Source of the DNA: Helichrysum umbraculigerum
Taxonomy: Eukaryota; Streptophyta; Magnoliopsida; Asterales; Asteraceae
NCBI GenBank assembly: GCA_949592205.1
Contig: CATIUR010000001.1
Span: 42,859,001-42,923,000 of the forward strand
Direction: 5' to 3'
Length of the DNA stretch: 64,000 nucleotides
Part shown: piece by piece, positions 45,921-58,375 of the stretch
Numbering within the stretch: position 1 is the stretch's first letter
Layout: each line of letters opens with the position of its first letter
Made by a program: the position numbers and the translations under genes
The notes under the pieces: model-generated
Database searches by the model: none
The model's input: only the letters and a program-made list of their open reading frames with translations
Told to the model about the DNA's origin: nothing

Positions 45921-46586
45921 TGATGATCATCTTACGATTTTTGCGCGTTGATTGATTATGCGTATTTTAAAAAAATTAATCGGTGAATCAGCGAAAATCA
46001 TATTGTTATTGCAGTTTCGTCAATCAAATCGTAAATTAATGACGTTAAAATCGTGCAAAATACGATCACATAAAATCGCGTAAACATGAAACCTAATCGA
46101 TTGACAGGTATATCATAAATCAACCGTTCGTTTGTTGGATTGAAGAATTTCGAGTCGAAATAACGTAATTCTTACCTTCGATTTTCAGAGAAAACCTGCG
46201 ATCGATTGGAGAGGAAACCTGCGATTACGTACGATAGCTGTGTATGTATGTTTTCTGCGTATGTATCTATATTTATATTTTCTAATTTTTGTATTTTAGT
46301 AATTATTTAATTATAATTAAATATAATATAAGATGACCAAAATACCCTTCCACCCCTAAATAAAATAGAGCATTCGAATTGGTTCTCACGTTCTCACGTA
46401 AAACCTGTTTATAGATTATTTATTTTTATTAGAAAAAACGTTTTGTTCGAATCAACCCGACCCATATTGAAACCGATGCTCGTCCCCATTTTGCTAACTT
46501 AACAACTTTCGGGCCCCACCTCCTTCCCCACTCTATATCATCGGCGCCAATTTCCGTTCCACAACCGTCGCCAAAACCCTAACGGA
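45921..46586 (+). promoter_or_regulatory. Intergenic region and putative promoter/5' UTR of the sterol gene
   Basis: 665 bp, AT-rich, between the repeat field and the start codon. GGCCCCAC (46512-46519) fits a class of TCP-factor site (GGNCCCAC). CTCTATATCA at 46531-46540 is TATA-like but only about 50 bp from the ATG, so it may not be the TATA box. The last 30 bases before the ATG (CGCCAAAACCCTAACGG) look like a typical plant 5' UTR. Confidence 0.35.
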
Positions 46587-49500
46587 ATGGCGATCAACGA
46601 CGATCAGTCAAAAAGTTGCGTGGTTCTCGGCGGCAGAAGCTTTATCGGAAGGCATCTCGTTGTCAGGTTATTAACACTCGGTAATTGGATCGTTCGAGTT
46701 GCCGATTCCTCTCAGTCTCTTCAACTCGATCCTTCTGAGTCTAAGTTTGACTCGCCTCTTAAACGCGCTATCGCTACTGGCCGTGCTTCTTACGCTTACG
46801 TTGATTTTCGTCTCAAAACTACAATCGTTAATGGTACATTTCCACTTATTTAAATTATAACTTATTTGTTATACATGGGTTATACATGCAATTCTGCTTA
46901 TTTATGTTATTTATAAATAAATTGTTACTATTATTATTATTTATATTCTTAGTTGTGATGAATAACTCAAACTGACTTCAGTAGTGAGTGTGAGATATTG
47001 TAAGTAGTTTTATAAATTGTTGTTGAGTTGTAGTTAATGTAGCAAGCAGCATGAAAAACAATACATTACATTTTTTGTAACTAACTATCTGGTGGCAGTC
47101 AATTATATAAAATCATAGGTAATGTCAGTTGTGGTGCTACAGGATTCTATAAGATTATATTGCTGATAGAATATGATGAACGATTTGCTAATCTAGTAGG
47201 TGTTGGGGAAAAACTGGTGATTAAGGTGTATATGTATTTGATGTGGACTTATGGACGGGGATTAAAATGAAATAGACACACGCTTGATCAGACATAGTTA
47301 AACTGAAATTGAGGACAAGTAACGTTTTTGCCCAGGAATTAAATGAAATAGACACATGAATCCCATTTCCTTGCAAAATAAGGACTACCTTTTTCTTGTG
47401 AGAAATATTAATATCCTTATGCATAATAAAGCATATAGAGCCTAAAGTTTAGAATTTGTGTGAAGTGTTTGGTGGGATTTTACTTTCATGGTGAGCGAAG
47501 TTTGTTTTTTTTTTTTAACCAGACACTTGAATTGAAGAAAAGTCGAATTGCATGGAAAGGCTAACGTAGTCGACTTCACCGGCCAAAGGAAACGGAAAAG
47601 CAACTAATAACCTTACTAGTAAAATTCAGATTACAAACTGAAAGCAAACAATTTATACTGAACAGAGTGGGGAACAATGGACCAAATCCATGTCATCAGT
47701 TGACCTCTTTAAGGAGTGAACAATTAACACTTTTCCTTGCACAGTTTTACCAAAAAGGAACTGGAAAACTCATTCACTGACTAAGAACATTGTTTCAACA
47801 ACATTTGTCAATGTCATGGATCAAGCATAGCAACACAGCAAAAAATAAAACATAAATGACATAGGTGCCTACTATAAACAGAATACTTGCAAGAAGTGAG
47901 GACTGGGGAAATATAATTAAGATTTTAGTGGTGTTGTCCTCATAGTGACATGTTCCCAATCACGCAGATTCTGATTAGATGTTTTAGATAAAGAATGTCC
48001 AAGCAGACCATCAAACGTGGCGAAAATTAGATAAATTTTTAATTCACCAGCAATTTTAGCATATGTAGTAGAGAAGATAGTCAAGATGATAAGTAAGCCT
48101 GTTAACAGTTGTAAACCTGCCACCTTAAACCGTCGTTGACGAGGCTAACAGCGACATGAGGCAAATAGCACATATAGAAACTTGCCTCATACTTACATAT
48201 ATGGATGAGCCAGCTGAAATGGCCATAACATATTGAATGACAACCGGCTGCCCGCTGCCTCATAAACCCATTGTTTGCCAAGGTTCGTCAATATTTCCTA
48301 CCCCATCAATACAACATGAATTGTATTGAATGGTATTAGGACTAATTGAAGGATGGGGTGTTTAATGAGCTGAATCCATCATTTGATCAGTGAGACCTAG
48401 GGACTTCATAATTTCACAAAATGCCCAATTGAAGACAACATGACTAATTCACTGCATTCCTTCCTGATTAACCGCCACGTTGGCAAAGGTCATTATGACT
48501 TATGAGGATGGAGTGTTTGATGAGCTGATTCCATTATTTCTCGTGGCTGGGGATTAAGTTATTTGGCATTGTTGACTACTAGCGGATGGATATTCTTCTA
48601 TAAATTTTACATTTTTGCATATCAGAATGTGTCCTGCATCTTTAGATAATGGGGATCAAGTGTGGATTTTGTGTGTCTCTACTAATAATTTCATGGTTAA
48701 ACATCAAATGTGCATCAGTGAGCCTGGAGTGTCGTGTTTCTAAGTAGAAGTTGAATTTCTCGTACAGGACAGAGTTGGTATTCTTCTTATGCGGATATGT
48801 TAATTAAATCTGCAAATGAAGAATCTAACTACAGTTTCTTGTTTCTTTTTGACATGGAAATTATTTTTCTCTTAATGTTCGAATGGTCTTTCTTGTCATC
48901 AACAGAATATGTACTCTTTTATTGGAAACCTCCTTGTTCTTATAGATGCCCTTTCTTCAAAATTGGGATTTGGGTATAACTTTGCCTGTATTCGTTGAAT
49001 CGGTTCACCATTTTTCATTATTCTAACAGATTTGTGTAACTCTTAGAAGTCTTTACTTCCATGTTATTCTACTTTTTAGGTACGTCCATGATATGACCTG
49101 ATTTATAGTTATTTATATTTATATATTGTTATCAGGAGATAAGTATTAGTAGTAACTGGTATATTAGGCAAGTCTATTTAGTACATTTTATCAGGATATA
49201 TCATAATTAATCAGGGAGTATTAGGCTTAGGATGTTATTAGTAAGAATAGGGTATTAAGGTTGTATTTCTTTTAATGCTGAATGTGAATTGGTGAGTTGA
49301 TATCATTAGGAGAGTTGGTTTACCTCTTGAAAGTAAACTGTAGAGAGCTGATCGACCTCTCGAAAGTAGATTAATCTATCTTTAATATTCATTTATTCAG
49401 TTATCGTTTGTTTGCATTCTATTATCGAGTTGGTTCGTATCCCTCCACATTTTGAACCTCCTCTGTTCATGGGTGATGCACAACTTTTAGAACTATATAA

Positions 49501-52500
49501 TTTGTTGTTAATTTTAGTAATTTGTACGTTTACTGAAAGCAACAGATATTTTAGTATGCAATAAACCACAATGGCCCTTGTTTCTCTCTATTGTATACTT
49601 CTGTTTCTAGGTGTCTTTATAATTGAAGTTTCAGGATAATACAATAAATAATTAAACAAATATGTGTTTGGTTGCAGCAATTGAAGGTTCAGAAGTCGTA
49701 TTTTATGTAGATGATATTGATTCTTGTGATCAAGATTTCTATGCGGGTTACGCAATAATTGTTCAAGGTTAATCATCACTTCACCTAACATTATGCTGTG
49801 TTCTAATTAAAAACTATTCTAATGTTGGTATTTTGATCATATAAATCTTATGTTATTTAGGTGCAAAAAATGTCATCAATGCTTGTCGGCGATGCAAAGT
49901 TAAGCGACTAATATACAACAGTACTGCGGATGTTGTGCTTGATAATTCACATGATATATGCAGTGGAAATGAGACACTATTATACTCTTCAAAAGTATGT
50001 GGTCATCTGCAATGTTTATATCTTTTTATTATTATGATCGTTATTATGATCATGATTATTATTATTGTTGTTATAATTATATTATTTCTGTATGAAGAAT
50101 ATACTCTACCATCCAATTTTAATGGCATAATTATTTGGTGCCACACAGTTTAAGAATTTGTATAGTGAACTAAAGGCTCAAGCAGAGGCATATATCTTGC
50201 TTGCTAATGACATCGATGGGCTCCTTACATGTGCTCTTCGTTCTAGCAATGTTTTCGGACCTGGAGATAAAGTTCTCTTACCATCTCTTATTGAAGTTGC
50301 AAAATCTGGTTGGGCAAAGGTTTGAAAACTACATTAATATATAGTTAAATGCATTGTTTCTTCTTTCTATTTATTAGTTATATCTGTAACCATTGACGGA
50401 ATGAAATACATGTTTCTAACTCTAGATCCAACAGACACTATTTATTTATTTTTGAATATATATATAATACCGTACCTCGAACTCATGATCTCTAGCTCAA
50501 ATTTAGACGCCGAAACAGAAACTAATTGTCAGCATGTCACGAGATTACGTTAATACCATTGGGATCTTATAGTTTAAATTGTGATTGCATTCAAGTGATG
50601 TGTATGCTCTTATTAGCTATGTTGAATAAATGTAAGTGTCTTCTTGTTTATTCATAATATTAGTAATAGCGTCTCTCATTACAGTTCATTATAGGAAGTG
50701 ATCAGACTGTTTCTGACTTCACTTACGTGGAAAATGTCGCTCATGCCCTTATTTGTGCTGAAGGTGCTTTGACTCATCACATGCTCATTGTGTCTGGAAA
50801 GGTATCATTGAATCTTCCTTATTATTTTATCTTTTGTTTTCATTGAGATCAATGACTAAATGGTCAGGTCCAATAATATTGTAGGTATTCTTCATCACAA
50901 ATTTTGAGCCAACAAGATCTTGGCAATTTGCTTTATGTATGCTGGAGGGCTTAGGTTATTACAGGTAATTTCTTGCTTTTAACTGTCAAAAGAGGAAACA
51001 CTTTTGCTTGAGTCGTAGGCACTCAAAATGCAATTATATGTTGAGTAGTTAACATGAGGAATACAACTGGTGTTATTCTTGTTGACCTTGTTTGGTTATT
51101 ACTACCTGAGTTGTATTCGTTATTCAGATGTTAGGTTACTTATCCTAATGAGTAGTAAGCCTTTAAATTAAGTTCTGTGCTACGTGCAGATTTGGTTGAA
51201 TACTTGCTATCTTGATTTCATAAGTGACAATGTCACACTGACTAGATAGCTCTGGAATTTCAGCTAACAGTGTCATCTCTTGAAGGATGACAACAATGAG
51301 CCTAAAGATTAGTTTCTTTAGACTGAATTGCAAGAATGTCCCTGACGAGCCTGTTTATTTGATTTTATGTTTTCGTTTGAGCTCTTTTAAACTTTTAGAA
51401 CATTGTTTTTTTAGCTTGCTCCTTGTATATGACTGCAGGCCTTTCATCAAACTTCCTGCTGTGGTTGCCCAGTTAATTGTTTTTCTCATAAAATGGATGC
51501 ATTCAAATATGAACTCCAGAGACCATAAGAATGTATCAGTTCAGAATATAGTACAATTAATGTCACACACGAGAACTTATAACTGCTCTGCCGCTGAGCA
51601 GCATCTTGAATACTCTCCAATCGTCTCACTTGATGTACGTTTTTTGGCGCAATTTTATAATTATCTGTAACTCTTTTTATAGAGATGCTAGAATGATATT
51701 AGTTTTAACTTGCTCATCGATTGCTGAATTTACAGGATGGTATTACACTGACAGTCAAATCATTCACTCATTTGGCAAAGGATTTGCCATCTACAAGACT
51801 GGGAGACTTAATTGAACAATCAAAAATAGAGGAGCTTCTAGGGAGTGGGGAAGGTAAGGATCGTGTTTATATCACCATGATTACTATGTATGAGGTGGCG
51901 TCAATGTCTGTCATGTAGACGAGTTGTGACTTGTTTTTGTAATCAAGCTTTCACTATATATATGTATCCATGTATGTGTGTTTGTGTGTGTGTGTGTGTA
52001 GACTGTTTCTAAAATGAAAAAGTGCACAAACTCAAACCTGGTATGGATTTTGAGACTAACTCAACACTATGGGTCTGTTTGTACTATTTCTTGTTGGGTT
52101 TTCATTTAAATGCAGTGTTGTAAAAGTCGGAAAAGTCGGCCGATTAGTCGCCGCCCAGTCGGCCTCAACCCCCATCCCGACTCGCCCCCAGCCAAATCGC
52201 TACTAAAAGTCGGGTCAACGGTCAAAGGTCAAAGGTCAACGGGTCAAAGCCGGTCTGGGTCGGGTTTTATGGTCTAGTACGGGATTTTTGGTCAAAAAGT
52301 GGGTCTGGGTCGGGTTTTCTGGTCAAAAGTCGGATTTTTGAACCAGTCAAATCTGGTCAACTTTTTTAAAAAAATAAAATTAGGGTTTTTTAGCCCAAAA
52401 TTTAGGCCGCTCTTTTCATTCTTACCTGCGATTCTGCCAAACTCATTCTTCTAGGGATGGTACGGTGGTAATAATGGATAGCTTTTGATTGTTCAAATAT

Positions 52501-54860
52501 TGTAACTTCATAATCAGTCACGATCCACAATCTTTTGTTCATTGCAAACTTTAGATTTTAGAGGCTAGGGTTTTTCTTTTGAAGAAGAAGAAAGAAAGAT
52601 AGACGAAGAAGAAGAAAGATAATATGAAAGAGAGAAGATAAGGTGAAAGAAAGAAAATGAAAAGATAAGGTTATAAAAATACAATCAGTAGCAAATAACT
52701 TATTGCATTAATTTGTATTCTATCAAAATGAACCAACAAATAAAGGAATTTACCAATTTAGTACTTCATCTTTCAAATATATAAGGTTCTACTCTATTTT
52801 TAGACACATAATTTTAAAATTTATTATTTAATTGTAAAAAAATCAACAAAAGTCAAATCCGACTAGTCTCCGACTAGTCCCCGACTAGTCCCGACTAGTC
52901 CTTCGGAGGTCCCGACCGACTCGCCCCCGACTTCCGACTTTTCCAACCTTGTTTAAATGTAAAGAGTTAACAGTCTTGAAGTAAAAATAGTAGTCCAAAA
53001 GACGCATGATAGTTTAGCTTGTATATCTTCCTTGGTAAAAGGAGTGTCACCTTAAATAGGCTATCGCTTTTCACATGCTATCTGAGTACACATATATTTG
53101 TCAAACCAAACCAATAATTTTATTTGGTCTGTTATTTTGTGGATGCAGTTTCGGATATTTTATTGTGGAGAGATGAGAGGAGATCATTCTTCTGCTTTCT
53201 TGGAGTGGCTTTTTTGTATTACTGGTTTTGTGAATGTGAAAGAAGGATCATCTCCTCTACCGCTCAGCTTCTGCTACTCATCATAGTCGTGCTTTTTGGA
53301 TATGCTAGACTATCACCTCAAGTTAGATTGTCATCTAAAGTGTAAGCATAACCCCTAAACCTATCCTGAAGTCAAGCATTAAGTTTTTTTGCTTGTTACT
53401 CAGTTTAATATCTGAGTATGGTCCTCACACTGTAGTTCAATCTTGAGGACATTACCTTGTTCTGAGGTATCAGAATTGTCTATGAGGAGTTCTGTTCGAA
53501 CCATAGCAAGCATATGGAATGGAGTTGTTCATTTAGCAAAATCATTGGCAGAAGGAAACGATTGGAGTTTGTTTTTCAAGGTATCACCAAACTAAATTTC
53601 CTTCCCCGTAATTATCAGACATGAAAAGTTTATCAAGCTAAATTTATTATGTGTAGATCATTGTTGTTACTAACTACATAATCACTTCGATTTTGGCACA
53701 CATGATTCTCTATTTTGATATTCTTAAAGTCAATAAATTGTGGAGTCCTTGAACTGTAACTACTTATAAAGTGCAGATGTTGATGCTAAATTTTGCCATA
53801 TATTAAACTATGCATACAGTCATAAGTTGCATACGTCAGGGGATGGACAAAGTATCAAGCTCTGCGAATATCCTTAGATTTTACACGACCCATCCTATCT
53901 TTTAATCTTATTCCAAGTCTTTTGGTTGGAAATCATTCCTTGATACTTAATTTATATGCATCTTTAACAAGTGCCCTGCCCCTGCAGATAGTAATCTCAA
54001 TCCATCTTTTCAAGTTGCTTGTGGTGAACAACTTCCCCACGTCAATTGGAGTAGGTATGAATTTTTTGCTTTTCTTCTCCTGCTTCATGTTAGGGTCTTA
54101 GCCGTGAAGCAACTCTTTCTGTTAATTGACCAGAAGGGCATGGATGTAATTCATCAAGAAAAATGCAACATACCAAGGCTTCCCTCTGAACCTCATGAAG
54201 CCAAGAAACCTTGGTGCACCATGGTCAACGTACAGGCACACCACTGTCTATAGGTCGCAAGATAGCCGTTTTAGTTAAAACAGGTCATTTTTTGTCTAGT
54301 TGAAACAGCTGATTGCGTCTGGTTGACCCTTCATATATCTGAGATTTTTATAGACAGTTGATGCAACAATTATGTTAAAAAAAACAAAATATTTAGAACC
54401 ATAAATAAGTATCCTTAAAAAATGATTTAGGAGGAGGTTTGCATAACATAGACTTTGGATGACTTACAATCCGTTTTACCCATTTGACCCCAACCCTTTT
54501 TAGCTAATTGTATTCAACCCATTTGAGATAAAACACAACCCAAAGCGACTCCCATTCGCAAGTAAATGGGTCGAAATTCCCACCTCTAATGTGGTCTATT
54601 CATGTTTATTTCCATCTGATTCGTTTCACCATATTATTCATTTGACTTTTACTTCAACTTCCGATGCAGGGATGGCCTTTTCATTTGTTTTCTTCTTTGT
54701 TTATGAGCAATATGATGTGGAAATCGATGGACTAGTTGGGATCACATTTGAAATCTTGAGGCAATGCATCATATGCATCACAAGTCGTCTACCCATGCCA
54801 ACACCATCTCCTCTATGTATCAACAACACTAAACCTACAAAATCAAAGGATCAGAGATAA
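46587..54860 (+). CDS. 3BETAHSD/D: Sterol 3-beta-hydroxysteroid dehydrogenase/C4-decarboxylase with reticulon domain (12 exons)
   Basis: Exons assembled by eye, all GT-AG: 46587-46833, 49678-49767, 49861-49994, 50149-50319, 50685-50801, 50885-50964, 51439-51634, 51736-51853, 53149-53339, 53467-53580, 53988-54054, 54670-54860; 1716 bases, 571 codons plus stop. Residues 1-345 are an SDR-type NAD(P)-binding 3-beta-HSD domain: CVVLGGRSFIGRHL (11-24) binds the cofactor, Y162-x3-K166 is the catalytic pair, and NVFGPGDKVLLPSL follows. Residues 385-565 form a reticulon domain opening VSDILLWRDERRSFF with two hydrophobic hairpins, so the enzyme should sit in the ER membrane. Known relatives remove a C4 carboxyl during plant sterol synthesis. 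LRSSNVFG has Ser where LRPS is usual in relatives as I recall them. The exon 9 donor (AAA|GTGTAAG) is the least certain junction. All frames join without a stop, so I judge it functional; the symbol is by family only. Confidence 0.85.
46834..49677 (+). other. Intron 1 of the sterol gene
   Basis: 2.84 kb, GT-AG, the longest intron of the gene. Short open frames on both strands (for example around 47917-48123) show no recognisable family. A stretch around 49090-49450 could be a decayed insertion, but I saw no clear ends. Nothing else identified. Confidence 0.7.
52105..52112 (+). repeat. 8-bp target-site duplication, left (TTTAAATG)
   Basis: Repeated at 52952-52959; 8 bp is the hAT-superfamily duplication length. 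Confidence 0.85.
52113..52951. mobile_element. hAT-type non-autonomous DNA transposon in intron 8
   Basis: 839 bp between TTTAAATG duplications. The ends CAGTGTTGTAAAAGTCGG and, inverted on the right, CAAGGTTGGAAAAGTCGG match at 15 of 18 positions. Both subterminal regions are packed with AGTCGG/CCGACT repeats (52130-52330 and 52855-52940), the kind of subterminal sites hAT transposases bind. No transposase frame inside. The AT-rich centre includes an A/G-rich tract (52580-52660). It does not touch splice sites of exons 8 or 9. Confidence 0.85.
52952..52959 (+). repeat. 8-bp target-site duplication, right (TTTAAATG)
   Basis: Matches 52105-52112. Confidence 0.85.
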
Positions 54861-55466
54861 GTGCAGGGCTATCTGATTTGCAGGCAGTTAGACTTTATAG
54901 CATGTTTGTATAGACAATTTTCTTGAACGTACAGTCCAAGTCCATCACAATATAGTAGAGAAGGCTAACCCTTTTTGAGAGCTCATACTCGAGATATTTC
55001 AAAGTAATGTACAAATTCCATTAAATCGTGTCCATGTCTATGACAATGAAAATTTCAACTCCTGAAAAGCGTACAAGAAACAAAAAAAAAAAGGCGTATG
55101 TCACAATTGACTATACTCATGGTTTTATAAGTTTGTAGCACTACTAATTGTTGAAGCAGCCTTTTATTTTTGCATCGTATGGGCTCCAACACATATGTGC
55201 ACCTAGACTTTTCTAGGGTTTTATCCTGTAAATGATGAATTATTGTGTCTCAACTGAGAATGGGTTTGTTGGTAGTCAATGAATGGTAATAGGTATGTGA
55301 AACAAGCAATTCCTTGAGCGTTAGAGGCAGTTATTATAATCAGTCACTTGAATGTAATTAATTTTGGTTAGTTCATTGCTAACATGTTAAGTAGTAAAAA
55401 AAGTTTAGCTAATATAAAAATACGTCTTACTCAAATGAAAATTATGCAAGATGTATTTTAGATTTA
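54861..55466 (+). other. 3' flank of the sterol gene
   Basis: AT-rich, no coding frame. ATTAAA near 55020 is a weak candidate poly(A) signal; the transcript end cannot be fixed from sequence. Nothing else seen. Confidence 0.4.
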
Positions 55467-55500
55467 CTAGTAAGGTACCCGTACAATGCGGCGGGACCTC
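55467..55500 (-). mobile_element. Helitron-like 3' terminus (minus strand)
   Basis: On the minus strand: a hairpin CCCGCCGCATTGTACGGG-like, a short spacer TACCTTA, then CTAG followed by T. This is the arrangement of Helitron 3' ends (hairpin, then CTRR, insertion before T). The body would extend to the right (55500 to as far as 56700), where I see no protein-coding frame. The 5' TC end was not found, so length is unknown. Confidence 0.4.
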
Positions 55501-56730
55501 ATACGTAAGGGGCATTGGTAGTCGATGGTGGTGATAGTAGTAGCGACTATCATGAACCAAGAAAGCATTGGTGATTATATATATGACGTTATTTGGTGGT
55601 TCATCGGTGTCGTAACCGGAGCATTGACATTAGAACTTTGTGTATTGTTGTTATTATTCACAGTGCCAATCTTTTATGTTAAACTTTTGAAAATACGGTG
55701 TAAGAATGCTATGTAATGTTGGTTACACAGAGTAGTCAATTTATGTGATTCAATGGTATGTAATAAATTTGATTGGGATAAAAATGACAATAGACACATA
55801 CATGTGTCCTCCTTTTATCCTTTCACTCTTAAAAATTAAACCCACACACTCCAAAATTAAAATCCAAACACTCCAATCTCATATCTCGGAACCAAAACAA
55901 CATCACTCTTCATAATACTCCATTTTTCACCACCATACAATTAGATCCAAACTTCTTTCATGAATTGATGAACATGGCGGAAAATCGAGTCATCTCCTCC
56001 GGTGAACCTACGTCTTCTCTGGCGAACCAAAATCATCTTCCGGCGACTAACTAACGTCGTCTTATACGGCGACTAGACAACGTCGACTTCTCCGGTGCTA
56101 TCTCCGGCGACATAAAGATATACATGTATTTCTTTTTTCGACGATAACAACTTCGGAGAAGAGATCTCGTTGTTCTCATGTTTCATGTAACATGGTGATA
56201 GATCTGGTTAACCGTTTTGGATGATTTTCGGGTGACATCAATTGTTTTAGATCTCAACACTATTATTTTTTAGTGTTTTTTGCGTTAAAAACATTGATTT
56301 AGTATTTGAGTTTCTTCAGTTTGTTGTGTATCACTACGTACCTTTTTGTGTGTATCTATATGTTTTCATTTTTTATGTGTATGTGTACGTAAATTATGTG
56401 TGTATCAACACGTTATTGGTCGTGTTATTTGAGTATTATTATAGAGAAGAGTTCAATCAGACGATTTGATTTATTTTGTGTGAGAATGAAGGAACCAACC
56501 ACAATATGCCATGTGTTACTTTTTTCTCTCTCATCCACGTTTTTAAAAATTAAATATCTCACAAACGACAAGTCAAAAAATCATGAAAATTGCACCATAT
56601 TTTTCAGCGTTTTATCCTCTTCGATTTGCCGTTCATCAAGGCATACTTTCGACGAACTTTTTTTTTTCATTTTTTTGGTGGGTTTCACATATTAGTAACA
56701 CATGTGTTAGTGATTGATTATACATTTGAT
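55501..56730. other. Non-coding region between the Helitron-like end and the gypsy LTR
   Basis: No credible gene. CGGCGACTA-type repeats occur near 56040-56115. One more TAACACATGTGTTA palindrome lies at 56695, the same motif as in the 41.6-45.9 kb field. The short open frames show no recognisable family. Confidence 0.4.
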
Positions 56731-56763
56731 TTAGGGTTTAGGGTTAGGGTTTAGCAGGGTTTA
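56731..56763 (+). repeat. Short interstitial telomere-like repeat
   Basis: TTTAGGGTTTAGGGTTAGGG followed by TTTAGCAGGGTTTAG: degenerate plant telomere units (TTTAGGG), only four or five, abutting the LTR end at 56766. Probably chance or a repair insertion. Confidence 0.5.
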
Positions 56764-57924
56764 GTTGTAACACCCCCAAATTTAGTGATTTGCGGAAGCA
56801 TACTTGGGTGTTACTAATCAATATACAAAGCACAAGATATACAGCAAACGACCTCTAAATGAGACGTTTTGTAAAATAATTACATTTCATAATTAAATCG
56901 TTTGAAAACATATAGTTTTCTTTACAAAAATATGTAAGCCTAGAGTCCGCGTATGTGGCGGGAGATTCTATTACATAACCATAGTTACAAAAGATAATGC
57001 CAAAGAATCTCCGTTAAATGCAGTTTGGAAATCATGCCACTCTAGCTAGTAATCCTGGAGTGATCCTACTCCGTAAGTGTACCTGAGAATACATGCTAAA
57101 AAGGGTCAACCAAAAGGTTGGTGAATCTCACAGGTTTGTCAGTAAATAATCAGTTTGAACACAAGATTTCATCAGTAGTGCCCGTAGGCGTATATCAAGT
57201 ATTTGCAAATCTCGCAAAAGTAAAGTAATCAAGTTATACCGTTGCCATGAGGCTCATAATCGAAGCTTAACCCGTAAATAATCAGTTGCTCCCGTGACAT
57301 GCTCGAAATTGAGCAAGCATAAGTAACGAAATAATAGTCGCCCGTTTATACATAACGGTTCGTGGTAGCGCTACTACCCCGGGCGGGGAGGGTCATTTCC
57401 CTAATGGATCCATTAACTACTGTTCGCGCTTAAGTACATAACTAACGATATATGATGGAGAGACTTCAGTAAATAGTAAGTAACTCATGCAATTCCGTTT
57501 GGTATAGTAAACAGTTTAGCACTTGTGTTCAAGAAAAATCAGTAGCATGTATCTCCCCCAATAAGTTAAAACAGTAAAAGTGGGGCCGTAAGACTCACCT
57601 GAGTCTTTGCAAGTGCGTTTATATCAATAAACGAGTAAGTAATATCAACAGTTGGTTCTCCGAACCCGTAGCCTTTAAATGCCTAAACATATAAAGTTAA
57701 GTAAGTAGATGTCTCGCAAGACCATCTAAGCTAGTTGTCTACACAACTCGTTATGTCCAAGTGTTTGTTTAGTAATCCGTTTGTAGTTTGAAAACAAGTA
57801 TGGCCCGTTGGTGACGGTTTGTAATAATGATTCAAAGTGTTAACATTATATGTATCGTTGAATCAGATTTCGTTGTTTGTAAGTGTTCGACACTTAGTGT
57901 GAAAAGTATTTACAACATCTAATG

Positions 57925-58015
57925 ACGGGGGTCCGGGGGCAGCGCCCCTGGTAGCGGGGTCCAAGGGGCGGCAGCCCCTGGCGGGGTCCAAGGGGCAGAG
58001 CCCCTGGCTGGGGTC
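57925..58015 (-). repeat. G-rich repeat block in 3' LTR
   Basis: Plus strand GGGGGTCCGGGGGCAGCGCC followed by two units of GCGGGGTCCAAGGGGC-type sequence; dense G4-G5 runs with inverted-repeat character. Homologous to 22128-22215. Confidence 0.8.
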
Positions 58016-58154
58016 GAGCTGCCAGGTCAGCTTGGAAAATTTTTATTTCTACTATATTGCTTTGACGAAAAACGCATCTGGATCCGAATTTTGGTAAAAT
58101 CAGGTGTTAAAATCTTGATTCCGACACTTAGTAAAAATCTGAGTTTTCAAAGTT

Positions 58155-58375
58155 CTGTTTTGTGCGACGTTGGGTGCGACGTCGGGGGCGACGTCTGGTG
58201 CGACGTCGGGTGCGACGTCGCAGATCCTGACTGCGACGTTGAGCATGGCGTCGCTATACGCGACGTCGCAACTTAATGCGACGTTGTGACTGACGTCGCA
58301 CAATGCGACGTTACGAGGGGTTGTGCGACGTTGAGGCTGACGTCGCATGGATCTGGGTCCAAATGCGACGTCGCG
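58155..58375 (-). repeat. GCGACGTCG tandem array in 3' LTR
   Basis: Units of GTGCGACGTCGGGTGCGACG type, roughly ten, strongly CpG-rich and palindromic (CGACGTCG). Counterpart of 21695-21985, but with different unit number and order. Confidence 0.85.

Noticed and set aside
51287..51918. Independent small genes at 51287-51918 and 53098-53345
   Set aside because: They are exons 7, 8 and 9 of the sterol gene read together with intron sequence.
55525..55716. 63-codon hydrophobic frame as a small membrane protein gene
   Set aside because: Single short frame in repeat-like DNA, no conserved family and no supporting context.
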